A stretch of DNA of 64,000 bases from NCBI RefSeq assembly GCF_003945595.2, contig NW_024104118.1:1597089-1661088 (forward strand), in the 5' to 3' direction. The first letter of the stretch is position 1. Each line of letters starts with the position of its first letter. This document shows, one piece after another, positions 43,340 through 55,300 of this stretch. The notes beneath the pieces were generated by a model that saw nothing but the letters and a program-made list of their open reading frames with translations, had not been told where the DNA came from and ran no database searches. Position numbers and translations under genes: made by a program. Origin of the DNA: Pipra filicauda. Its lineage: Eukaryota > Chordata > Aves > Passeriformes > Pipridae.

Positions 43340-46300
43340 CTAAGAAATAAAAGAGCACAAGAAACGGTCAGTATGTGCAAGAACAGGTGAAAATACAGTA
43401 CCACATCCTGCAGTTCTTAATCATTTCAAAGTACACTTTTTTCAGCCTTGTTCATTAGATAATCCTGTTTAACAACATTTTATAATTACAGTCAGAGGTA
43501 GAACAGGAGCAAACTGCCCCCTGTGAAGACTGGTAAGCTGTGTAGACCAACATTAGATTTTAATGCAGAAACCAACCCTGGCAAGCACTGAAAATCCTCA
43601 TCTATAGAGAGATGAAACTGGTATGCCATTTTCTAACACACTGCAGCATTCATGCCACACGACAGCATAAAGTGGAAATCCCAGGCAGGAGCTAGAAACA
43701 AAAGTTATTAAGAAAAAAACAAAAAAGACAACAACCCCTCCCATCACCTAAACAAAAAGCACTAAACCTCCCAAACTAAAAAATAAAATAAAATTACAGT
43801 ACTGAGTAGCTGTTGTGTTACAAACAAGATCTGAAAGCTGTGAAGTTACTGCTGCACAGAATTGCACACTGGGACAACACTCACTGTACTTCCAAGACTA
43901 CCTTCCTTTTTATAGGATTGTTTTGCAAGTATAGCAGATATAACTGTGCAAGCAAATGAAAGCCCTGCCAAACAACTGTCTTGGAGTTGAACTGGAGCTC
44001 TCCACATTTTCCAAGCCTCATGCTTCCCAAGATGTAAGGCTACAACAGCACTAGCTGGGGAGTGTTCATTAACAACTTTTGCAATTAAAGCTTGCAAACT
44101 CTCTGGAGCCCAAGCAATAAAACACAGGTGAATCCCCACTCATCTGTATGTTAATTTCTGAGGTTTAGAGTCACAAAAACATCACATCTGAAAACCAAAA
44201 TACTTATCGCTTCTCTTGTCACTCACAGTCAAATACAGTAACTCCACAGGAGAAAGAAAAGCAACCCATAATATACAAGAAATTATGTATTTAATAGCAA
44301 ATTATTTCTGTTGTTCGTACAATGCAGAGCTGTTGGATGCTGCTTTAACAGTACAGCAGATACATTTATTAAGAATCTAGGCCGGATCCCTTGTGACAAT
44401 GTCAGAATCAAGTCCTGAGAGGGCACATGAGAGGAGTTTGCTCACTCCTAGACTGTGAGAACACTCTTAGCAACCAGCAGCTTCTGAAGAGAGCCTTTTC
44501 CATATAAACTGAAATAATCCCAGGCCGTGCCATCAGAAACAGGCAGCAGTATCATGAGACCACACACAAACTTCTATATTTCTAAACTAGCCTGCAGATT
44601 ACATTTAAGTCTCTGGTGTACCAATGGTGCCAGTTTAAAAAGCATGTAAAGAAAACAGATCCAGAGTGCTCTTACCCAAGTGGTGTAAACATCCATTTAG
44701 GGTAGTTCAGAGTGCAAATGCACAGACTGAAAAAAAGCCTTTGACATCTTTTAATATAACTTAGAGACAAATAATAATAAGGGCAGAAGAGAACTCTTAG
44801 GAAGTCATCTAGTCCATGTTTGACCTCAGCACAAATTGACCTACATAGGGCCACAGCTTGTATTTAAACTAATATAAGTTAGAGCATTGAAATTGGTTTT
44901 ATTTGGAATTGAAAGGTGAAAAACACGGCTTGGTCATATTTATTCTGAAAATATAAGGCGAATATAAGTAAAATATAAGGCATTGTTCAGACAGCCTTCA
45001 GGTACAACATTCAAGGGGAAAATATCTCCTCATCTCAGCAGCTCTGTAGAGAACAGTCAGAGTACACAGGTGCCTCACAATGTGTAACCAACAACATGAA
45101 CCTAACTGCTAGAAGAAAGCAAAAGACTTTTAAAGAACCCAAGGACTGTGCTGTATCAGCCCAATGTCCAGAAGAATTCTCAGCATTGTACCATACTTGC
45201 ACTTCTTTCCAGTGGAAACAATTACACAGCTTCCAGTGGAGCACAAAACCTGGAAATCCCCAGCACATCTTTAACAGGACACTGCACAGTAAACCATTAC
45301 TTGGTTTTCTAATTTCCACGGGTACGGGATCAGTGTGACAGGACCAATCCACCCACCTCACGAACTTCGTTCTCCTTCATGACGTGCCTCGTGATGTAGC
45401 GGATGGAATCCAGAGCCGCCTCCAAGGTGTTCCTCGAGGATTCCGAGCCGTTCACGTTTCCTGTTTCCTCCTTCTGGGCAAAGTACCTGTCCACGTGACT
45501 CCTCATGCAGAGCAGCTTGGGAAGTTTGTGAAGAAAGATCTTGCGAACCCAAGGTGCCATCGCGTTGTGCGTGGACGAGGAGCGGTGGTGGATGTTGATG
45601 GCAAAGACAGTTATTACGATGGACAAGGTCACAAATATCATAGTGAACACCAAGTACTCTCCGATAAGTGGGATAACTTTGGAAGATGAGGGAATAATTT
45701 CTTCAATAACAAGAAGAAAAACAGTCAAAGAGACCAGTACTGAAGTGCAAAGTGAAATTTTTTCGCCTTCATTTGAAGGCAGATAGAAGACAAGGACGGT
45801 GAGAAACGAAAGTCCAATACAAGGGATGATGAGAAACAATGTGTAAAAAAGGGGCAAACGCCTAATTATAAATGAATATGTAACAAAAGGATACCAGCAG
45901 CAGCCATCAGTCCTGTTTCCCTTGCTCCCCGTTGCAGTCACTATTTCCCATTCTCCGTTATCAAAAAAATCTCTTTTGTCAACATCATAATCTTCAAGAA
46001 TTAGATCGACCTGTGAGCCATCGTAAGTCCAGGACCCAAATTTCATTGAGCAATTTTGGAGGTCAAAGGGGAAGAAGGTTACATCAATAGTACAGGAACT
46101 TTTATAGTTTGCTGGTGGAGTCCAAGCAATGGTGCCATCATATTTAACCACAGTTTTTGTAGATGTTCCCTCAAAACGTCCATCTGCACTGAAAGAAGAG
46201 AGTTATTGCAATTACAACGGGGGGCTGGGGGTGCATTTAATTAGCAAAATATGCTTTGTTATTGGCATTTCAGCTCTTTATTCCTTATCCCCCCTGAAAG

Positions 46301-49300
46301 CCAAAATTTGGTACTGTCTTCATAGTCTTTTTTTTTTTTTTTTTTTTTGGTTAGGTCTGAATCCCACAGAGGTAAACAGCTTTGGAAGAGTGAAGAGTAC
46401 TTTTAAGTCATTAAAAAGTCTGTGCAACTTTCTTGCACGGACTTTCTGACTTATGAAAGGATTGTGCAAACCCTGACCTTCAACAGCATGACCCAATTGT
46501 GGTGTTTCTATTAGTAATGCAGCATAAGTACTTTTCAATTTGGCCTAATCATAATTATCAAGGAAAAGAAGTCATGAAGCAGGTAAAAGATTACTTGTTT
46601 GCCACCTCCAAACTGGAATTTACCATCACTGCAACAGCCTTTTATCCTGATTCAACAAGTCAGGAAATGTAAAGCATTGTACATGCACCTGAGTTGAGCA
46701 GAAAGGTCAATTCAAAAGTTATTGCTTCTGATATTTGGGGATTTTCAAAAGAGAAAAACCCAAACAATATAAACCCAACACAATCCCCCCCTTAAAGCTG
46801 AGAGTACTTAATTTCAATTCCATGTTAAATATGACTTATAACAGTATAAATTAGCTGTTTCCCTCCCATCACCCTACACTGTTTGTACCCAGCACTGTGC
46901 AAGACATTGCTTTCTAATAGGGAGTTTACATGAAGAAATGGAAATAAACTTTATTTAAAGAGATGAGAAATGCCATACAGAAGAAAAGCAAAACCTTTGG
47001 CATTTAAAATGGCAACAAAGTCCCTCTGCATTCAGAGGCAAGTTCTTCCAGCAGCCTTAGCTCTACTAAATGTCCACATGTGTCCGTCCAATGAGCCTCC
47101 CAGAACCAGCTGGGACAGCAAAGTCAGAAAAGAAATGGGTTTTCTGTGAAAAGACTCAAATCTTACTTGTCATACAGCACAATATCTGGAATCCAAATCG
47201 AATCTGATGGGACACGGATAGATGTTATTCCAGCATAGTCTTCAGGATTCCACCTTAATTTCACATCTATCCATTCCTGTGGATATGGGAGATGTAAAAA
47301 TCATTATTGTGGGGAAGCAGACTTCAGCAGGGCAACACCAGATGAAAACAGATAATAAGGCAATTCAAAACAAAGAGACTGGCTTCTAAAATCTGTATAA
47401 ACCAATTAATTTGCTGAACAGTCATGTAGTTACCTCACTCAGTATTTGTTTTCTCTTGTAAGAGCCACTTGACATTATTTCTGTACAGAACTTAAGATAT
47501 GAAGTTCCTTTTACAGAGCATGTATACATAAGTAAGGGCTGCCATAACATAATTTAATTGTATAAATTAAGTTTGAAAAAAGCTTGTTCTGAATCAATAC
47601 CAAACACTGGAAGCTAATCAGAAGCAATTTAGACATTTCCATGACAGAAAAAAAAATCCATCATGATGCAACTCTTAAAAGGCAGTTTTGATTTCTACCA
47701 GCAGCACTAAAAATAGCACCATTAAAAGCACAGGAGTGTTTTGGTAATTTTACACTTGAACTACAAGCTCAAGAGGAAGAATTTAAGCTTCTAAGCATTC
47801 ACCATCAAACAGAATTTTAAACATATATACAGGTCAGTTCTTATTTCATTTAAAGTGGTTCAACACATTTGCTAGGTAGTCTCAAAGTTTCCCTGAAAAT
47901 AAAAACTTGGCCTGAAATTACAGTTACTGGAAAAGAAGGGAATCAACAGGGGAAAAAACAAAACAAAGCAAAAAAATGCAACCAACCAAACAGAAGGGAA
48001 GTAGCCCAAACAAAAACAGTGAGTATAATCAGGGTCTGCAAACATGCTGCTGTGTTAAATCAAGAATGACTTGTGAGCAGCATTTCCCAAGTTAATACTG
48101 CCAATTAAGTTCAGCCCGGGACCCTGATTATTATAAAGCCTGAGGCTTTTTTCTGCCCAAACCCAAATATTCCTAAGAGGGAAAAGTATTTCCTTATAGC
48201 AAGCATACACAACTTTGAAACTGAAACTCTTCAGTGATGTTTATCCCACAATCTCAAATATCCCAGAAGAAAAAGAACTCAAAGCTATTTTACAGAACAC
48301 TACAGCAACCCGTGCTTTTCTAAATAAAGCTTTTGAATGAAAACTTTTCAGCAACTAAGTTTTTTTAAATACACAAGTAATTAGAAAAGTTTCTCCCAGA
48401 TTTTCATTTGCAGTTAGGAAGCTTCAGAATTTTTCATCAATATTTTACACATACCTGTTTCAACCACACATTTGTTGTCATCAATTGATTTTTCTCATCC
48501 TGTAAAGAAAAGCATATGTTACAAAAAATAACCAGCATACAACATTCATAGTAAATAGCTGCTTTAGTTCATAGAGGTCTGTAATTTAGAGTACAAAATA
48601 CACTTTTGAAAGCATTCCAGTCACTAAGTATGTTTATATGAGGACATCACACATGCATCCACAGTGCATTTTTTCGTTACACTGACAATAATTTCAGAAG
48701 ATTAATCTACTGTGTTTGAGCTAAAATATGCACAATTACTTCACATGACATTATGCTCCAGAATTTTAAAGTTAGTGAAAAAACCACTCCAACTTATTAG
48801 CTATACATACCACATCCACTAGCTGAGAGATTGCAAGGCCAAACTTGATTTTGATTGTGTCATTCAAGCGCTCCACTGGACGAACCCACCTCTGGTAGTC
48901 TTCAAACAAGTGCTTGAACAAACGATCTTCACTTTTAGCAATGAAAGAAGGTTCAGACACACCTATGAAAAAAGGAATTTATTACCACTGATTTCATGTT
49001 TACACATTATTTCTTCTACTGTTTGGCCAGATCTATCATGTATAAATTTTGCTGCTCCTGCCTGTAGAGCACTTCCCCCCCCACTGTTTTGCATCTTAAA
49101 TGCTTGTGCAATTCTATTTCCCAGCCTATCCTCCACCTATCCTGATGTTATACTGACTGGAAAGCACCTTTCTAGTTCTTTTTGTAGCTCTCAAGGAGTC
49201 AATTCAATGCCTGGAGACAGACAGAGGACTGGAATAACTAAAAGTCTTTGTACAGCTTACAAAAAAAGTAGAAATTAAATGTATTCTTTTGTCTTCTGAA

Positions 49301-52300
49301 AGAATGGAATACATGGCAGAGCTTTTTTTGGGAAAAAGAAGTACTGTAGATGTAGAAACTGCGTAGAGAGCAGCCTGGACTTTAAAGGAGAGATGTAAGT
49401 TGTCCTGAAGCACCTCATTGAGCAACTGCTGTCCTTTTATCTTTGGGAATCCGTGAAAAATTTGGTTTTTACCTACATGTTCTCACTGAACTGTGTCAGA
49501 AGAAACCCTGCTACACAAAAAAAAAAGGCAAAGTCTAAGGTTTATCCACTGTGAGAACCCACATAAATGTTATGTGCCCTAAAAAAACAAGAGAAGGAGA
49601 AACCTGGGGAAGATACAGAGATAGGGGAGGGAAAAAAGGCAAGATCAGTGTCTGAGTAACTCAGTAAGAACAGCCTTCAAATGTGGTGTGAAACACCTGA
49701 GGATGCCTCAAGAATCAGCACAAACTACACACATCACCTTGAATGGAAGGGTTCTCCAATTCCCAGACAAAAGTCAGAACAATCACCAGAAAACATAAAC
49801 ATATGCTCTAGACAGAGATTTTTACTACTCACTGATGAGATCTGAACTGACTGAAACTACTGCCAAAAAGACCTAACAATTAATATTGTCACTTTAAGGG
49901 ACAGAGCAAACAAAAGAAAGAAGTTTACCACCATCTCCTTTTAAAGCAGACTTAAAATATTATGCCATTACATAAATGTATGGCATGACCTCTCTAGAAA
50001 TCATGTGCTCACTAACAGCATCCATCTAAAAAAAGATATATCAGAAACAGAAAAGCACCAGAAAATGTCATGAACAGATTAAAACCGGAGACAGTCATCC
50101 ATACAAGGAGAGATTTAAAAGCTTAACTTAACATTATTTTGTTTGGAGGGGAGGTAAATTTAGTCAACATAACAAAGTAGAGCAAGCAGTGACCAATACA
50201 TGCAGAAAAAACATTGGTTGTATTTAATCTTTCTCAAAAAAGAAGGTAAAGGAAATAAAGCATCAGTTAAAGGCAGCAGAAACAATGTCCAGTTGAAGTT
50301 CATCACCATCAGCATTCAGTAAATCAGAGGTTATTAGACAGTGAGGAGGACTAGAATTCTGGAATTACCTGGGATCACTAAATTGTGTATCAGGCAGTGT
50401 CACACCTGCAGAGGGTGTCAGTTCTCATTCCAACACAACCAGCAAGAGCTGCCTCAGGGTTGGACCAACAGTGACTTGCATTTATTGCAGAGGTTTGGCT
50501 AAAGCCATTGATTTGGGCTGGCCTAACCTAGCTGTGTGTGACTGCAGCCACTGCAGCCCAGACAACCAAGGCAGGCCACCTAAGTTTTTAAGTTCCTTCC
50601 CGCTCATCAAACTGTGACAACAGCAGCTCTGCTGTGCTGCAAAAGGCTTTAATTTAAAGATCCTTTGGACAAAACACCCAAAGCTCTGCAGGGCCCAACG
50701 AGGCAATTCCCTGCCTTCTGCACTGGTGCTTTGGGGCAGTCCAGTACTAGGATTTTAGTATTTTAACTGAAACTAGTTAACTAGTTTTTTAAATACTAGT
50801 ATTTAAATACTAACTGGATTTTCTCTGAAATGTCACAGGAGGAGCAACAGCAGAATGCAGCTTAAGGAACAGGATCAGCAAAGGGGGAGCAGCAGATCTT
50901 CCCACACCCCAACATGCTGCTGAGTGGTTCTTGCTGTGGGCCCAATCAACATCTGGGTTTTAAGACAGTTCACCCTTCTGCTTCAAAACACAAACCTAAT
51001 TTCATCTGTTCACAAACCCACTGTTCTTGGAGAGGGATTATTTGTACTTGCTCTACAACTGGACCCCTTTCCATCTCCAGGCTGCTGACACGTGGGATGT
51101 GTGACAGCAGGGAGCTGATGGGCAGTCTGTGTTGTACCACTGAACACACCTCAGGCAGGCACAGGAAAACTCACAGCACATAAGAACTGCTGCCAAAAAT
51201 GATGCAGCAACACAAGGCTGCACGTGTACAAGTTGCCTTCACAGCTATTAGGTCAAAATATATTTATTTTAATTGGCTCAGTATATCCTCATTAGCCAAG
51301 GAATTTTCCTTATTTGTAAATATGCACGGATTTGCCAAGTCCTACATGCTACAGGCATCCAAAAGAACGCTTCCTGAAGACACAATCTGATTTCTCTATC
51401 TCCATATCCCTATTTCCTGAATTATGGATGGTTTTGTGTATATTTCAGCCTAATGTTTCATAAATACTTAATGTTTGTATTAGCATTAATTACATTTCCC
51501 TTCTGCAGTTACAACTCTCAACTGAATTTTTTGTACAGTTTGAGGCTGACTGTGCAGCTGGATATTCTCTCTGCATTAATTGACCTTGAAGCAATGCAGA
51601 GGCAAAGTTGCACTTTCACCATTTCTGTGTTCTGTAAGATGACCTCCTGTGCAGCAACACAGCATTTCAGGGGGTGTGTTGTTTCCAGATTCAGCTTCTC
51701 TTAAAACACAGCAACTTCTCTGCTCTGCTAAATGGGGACACGTTATTTTACTGCTTTTAAACTCTTACAGATCTTTGTCCAAACGTTTTACACTCAGACC
51801 TACAGTACACTCACTGATCTATTACAATGGCCATTATTTACTAACAGTATAGTTTGACTAATTTTTTTTCTGTTTTTTCTTATCACAGAAATATCCCTGC
51901 TTTTCAGTATTTCTAGTTTATTCAGTTTATGAAGAAGCTGGGGCATACTGGTCTATAAAAGGCTGCTAATACAAAGGAGAGCTCCATGGGGGGGCTGGAA
52001 ATGGTAACAGTATATTAAGAATTAGCAAAAGTAAAGTAAGTAACCACCCCTACCTTGCATATTTTATTTAACAGGACCATTCAACTAATTTGTTGCATAG
52101 ACTGCACGGGTTTCATTCTCTTTTCCACTGTGGATATGCTTTTAAGATTACAACAAAGGGTGTGATTCTCAGTTACCCCCTGTATCAATAACAAAACTGT
52201 GAAGAACTGGTGGCAAGCAGAGAAAATGTACAGAAGAGAACAGGTAAAACACAGTCAGAGGTTTAAGGCAGCAGAATAACTACGAAAAACAGAAAGAGGT

Positions 52301-55300
52301 TAAAACCTATGACTAGCAAGATTAGCAAACCAACAACCCGGAGTACAATCTCATCCTAAATCAGATGGCAAGAGATTATGGAAGCATCACCCCTGCCACA
52401 AGCTCCCTGTACTAAAATAAACTTGGGAGATTTGTAGCCTTTGAAGGGCAATTCTAAGCCTGCCTGTATTTGTGTGGCTTCATTTTTGTTGGGGCAGGGT
52501 AACCTCTGCAGCCTCGGGCAAAGGGAGAAATCTCACTGACAACATTTACTTGATTACTTGCACCTTAAACCCTTCTCACTCCCTCTCTGTGGGATGCCAT
52601 GTCAAAAAAACCCCACCCAAACAACCCCTAAATCACATAGGATGCTGGATGGCCTAAATTTGAATTCTGCACAAAGGAAACAAATGTTTATGCACAAAGC
52701 AGACTGATCATTAAAATTTTTTTAAACCCTGAAATAGCTGGAGAACACTTCTGACAAAATGGTTAAGTAAAAATTCTAATCAAGCACTTGATCTTAGACA
52801 AAATTGTATTTAAAAATTCAGTTCTACCATTTCCTCCCTAAGCACTTAACAAACTTCTTTTATTAAAGTACTTTGGAAGAACTACTCAGAAAATAGGAGG
52901 AAGCATTACATGGTCTCATGCATGAACAGCACAACAAAACATGTCCATGTCTACTCATCTTGTTCACATTCTCAAGTCAAAATTTCACTTGTGCTGCTGA
53001 TGGCAGACTTTTTAAATGCCACAGATAAATCACAACAGTGGTCTTCTTTTGTAAAATCCATCTTTTTAAATCCTTTCTTCCTGTACCATTATGGGATTAA
53101 ATTTCTTAGCATGTTAATATGATTTGGCAGCACTATTCTTTTTATAAGAATAAACAGTCAGTGTTGCAGCTTTATCTCAGATGTATTTTCATAAATATTT
53201 GTTTGTTTTTAAATGAGAGAACACCACAGTCCATGTTTCTCCAAAGAATAAGCTTTCTTTGAACTCTGCATTCCTCTGCACTTCCTTAGATAATGTGTCT
53301 AAGAACCACACTGGGATTGCAGGTATAATGCTGGTCCTTATACATTAAACAGCACAGTTCAAAGCATTTGCTAATTGACAGAGCTGAGTGTTAATGATTT
53401 CAGGTTTTCTTTGCATCACTACCTGGTGCATTTTCAAAGGAAGTCCATGGGAAAAAGGAAAGGGTCCCTTTTTAGAAGCCTTATGTTAAGGTGTGGATTC
53501 AGAAGTAATATATATTATTAATGCACATTTATAACCCATACACCATTACAGTGAAAAAGAACACTGCTAAGGACAATAAACATTGCAAAATATCCATACT
53601 TTGTAGTTAACATTATATTGTTTAACTCTGTGTTATCATAACATACAGACTATTACCCACAAATCTAACTACTACAAACTACAACTAATAATTTTCTTAC
53701 AAGCCTGGAAGGTGAATGAATATATACAATACACCTGCTTTCAGTACACTCGTATTTATTGAGATGATTTCCCACCATTACTTCATTAAGTAGAAAATAC
53801 ATGTAATATAGTAAATGAAGCATAAAATGGAAGTTTTATTTCTGTCCTGACTCCCCCCTCCCTTTCAAAAGGACCATGACTCACACTTTCTGCATGGTCT
53901 TCAATTTTTTGGCCTACTTTTCCTCCCGTACTTTAGCAATTGCCAAGAACCCAATCACGAACAGTCAAGCGTTTAATTAACAGCAAGCATTTAGAGAGAT
54001 CAAAATCATCTTTTCTGGGATGTCTGTAAGTCAAAGCAGCATTACCAACTCCATCCAATTTACTGAGAAAGGGTCAGAAAAGCCAGCTATTACATTCTGA
54101 ACTCCCCAGAACTATTTTTTTTTCTCCCCTGTTTAACAAACTACATCTACAAGCACAGAAAAGGTACATATACATATATATACCCATATACAGGGCTTTC
54201 AAGCTATTGGGAGGATTTCTGCCTTCCCTCTTACCTCACACATCAACCTCTGCCCAACCAGTAGCAAAATAAAATGACATATATTGGACATGAAACTATG
54301 AGAAATTTTGAACTGTAACACTGCTCAGTACTTACCAACATGCCCAGAGGTACAAGAGTTGCCCACAGAAAGCAGGGAAGGTGTTTCTTACACCCAAATC
54401 CAATTTAAAAATTAAAGTTCTGAATTCATAATTGTAAAGCAGAATTAAACTATCTCCTAGTTGCTTAACATCAAGGTATAATTATGTCCATGTTTTTGAA
54501 TACATTTACAAGTTTGATTAGTAACAGAATAATATATTGCCACGTAGTTTGTAACTAACCAAGAAATAGATACGAATTGGTGGTCAGTCTTTAGATTAGG
54601 AGATAATTGGAGCACAGAGCACTCCTTTCTGAATAGTTGTGCTGTGGTTCCTGTGGAACACACACCCTGTGACCTCTCTGGTGACACGGCTGCCAGCAGC
54701 ACCTCCTGACCGACAGCCCCCTGCAGTCCAAGGGCAGGGCTGTGATCTCCTCCCGAGCTCAACACTCGGCTGCCCCGGGATCCTCCTCCCTGCCCCACAG
54801 CCGGGGCACAGCAAAAGGCTGCCCCAGGGCAAAAATTCCACCACTCTCAAAGCAGGGGGACTTTTCCTGTAACGGATCCAGGGGGTTGTCATCTCTCTTT
54901 ATACCATTTTTTAATCATTTCATCCTTTCCACTGATTCCCGATCTGTCATTAAGGACTGAAGATGGACTGTGAAGACTGCACTGAGAAATGCTGAGAACA
55001 AGCAGCAAACAGGGTGCACACAAGTGCAGAGCTCAGGGAGAAACAGGAAGAACAAGGATGTAGAATCTTATCAGTAGAACCATTTATACATATAAATTTA
55101 GAGGCTGTGCATCAGGGAAGCGAACACAAATCCAGGATTTATGTAAATAAGACACAGGCTGGGGCTCCTCACAAGTTGCCAGTGCAGCCACTGGCGTTAC
55201 CTTCTGCCACAGCAGCATTTTGCCCACCCAGCTCAATTCCAGTCCTGGATACACCGGAACACACAACCCTACAGCTCACTGAAATCAGAGGCTCTGTTGA

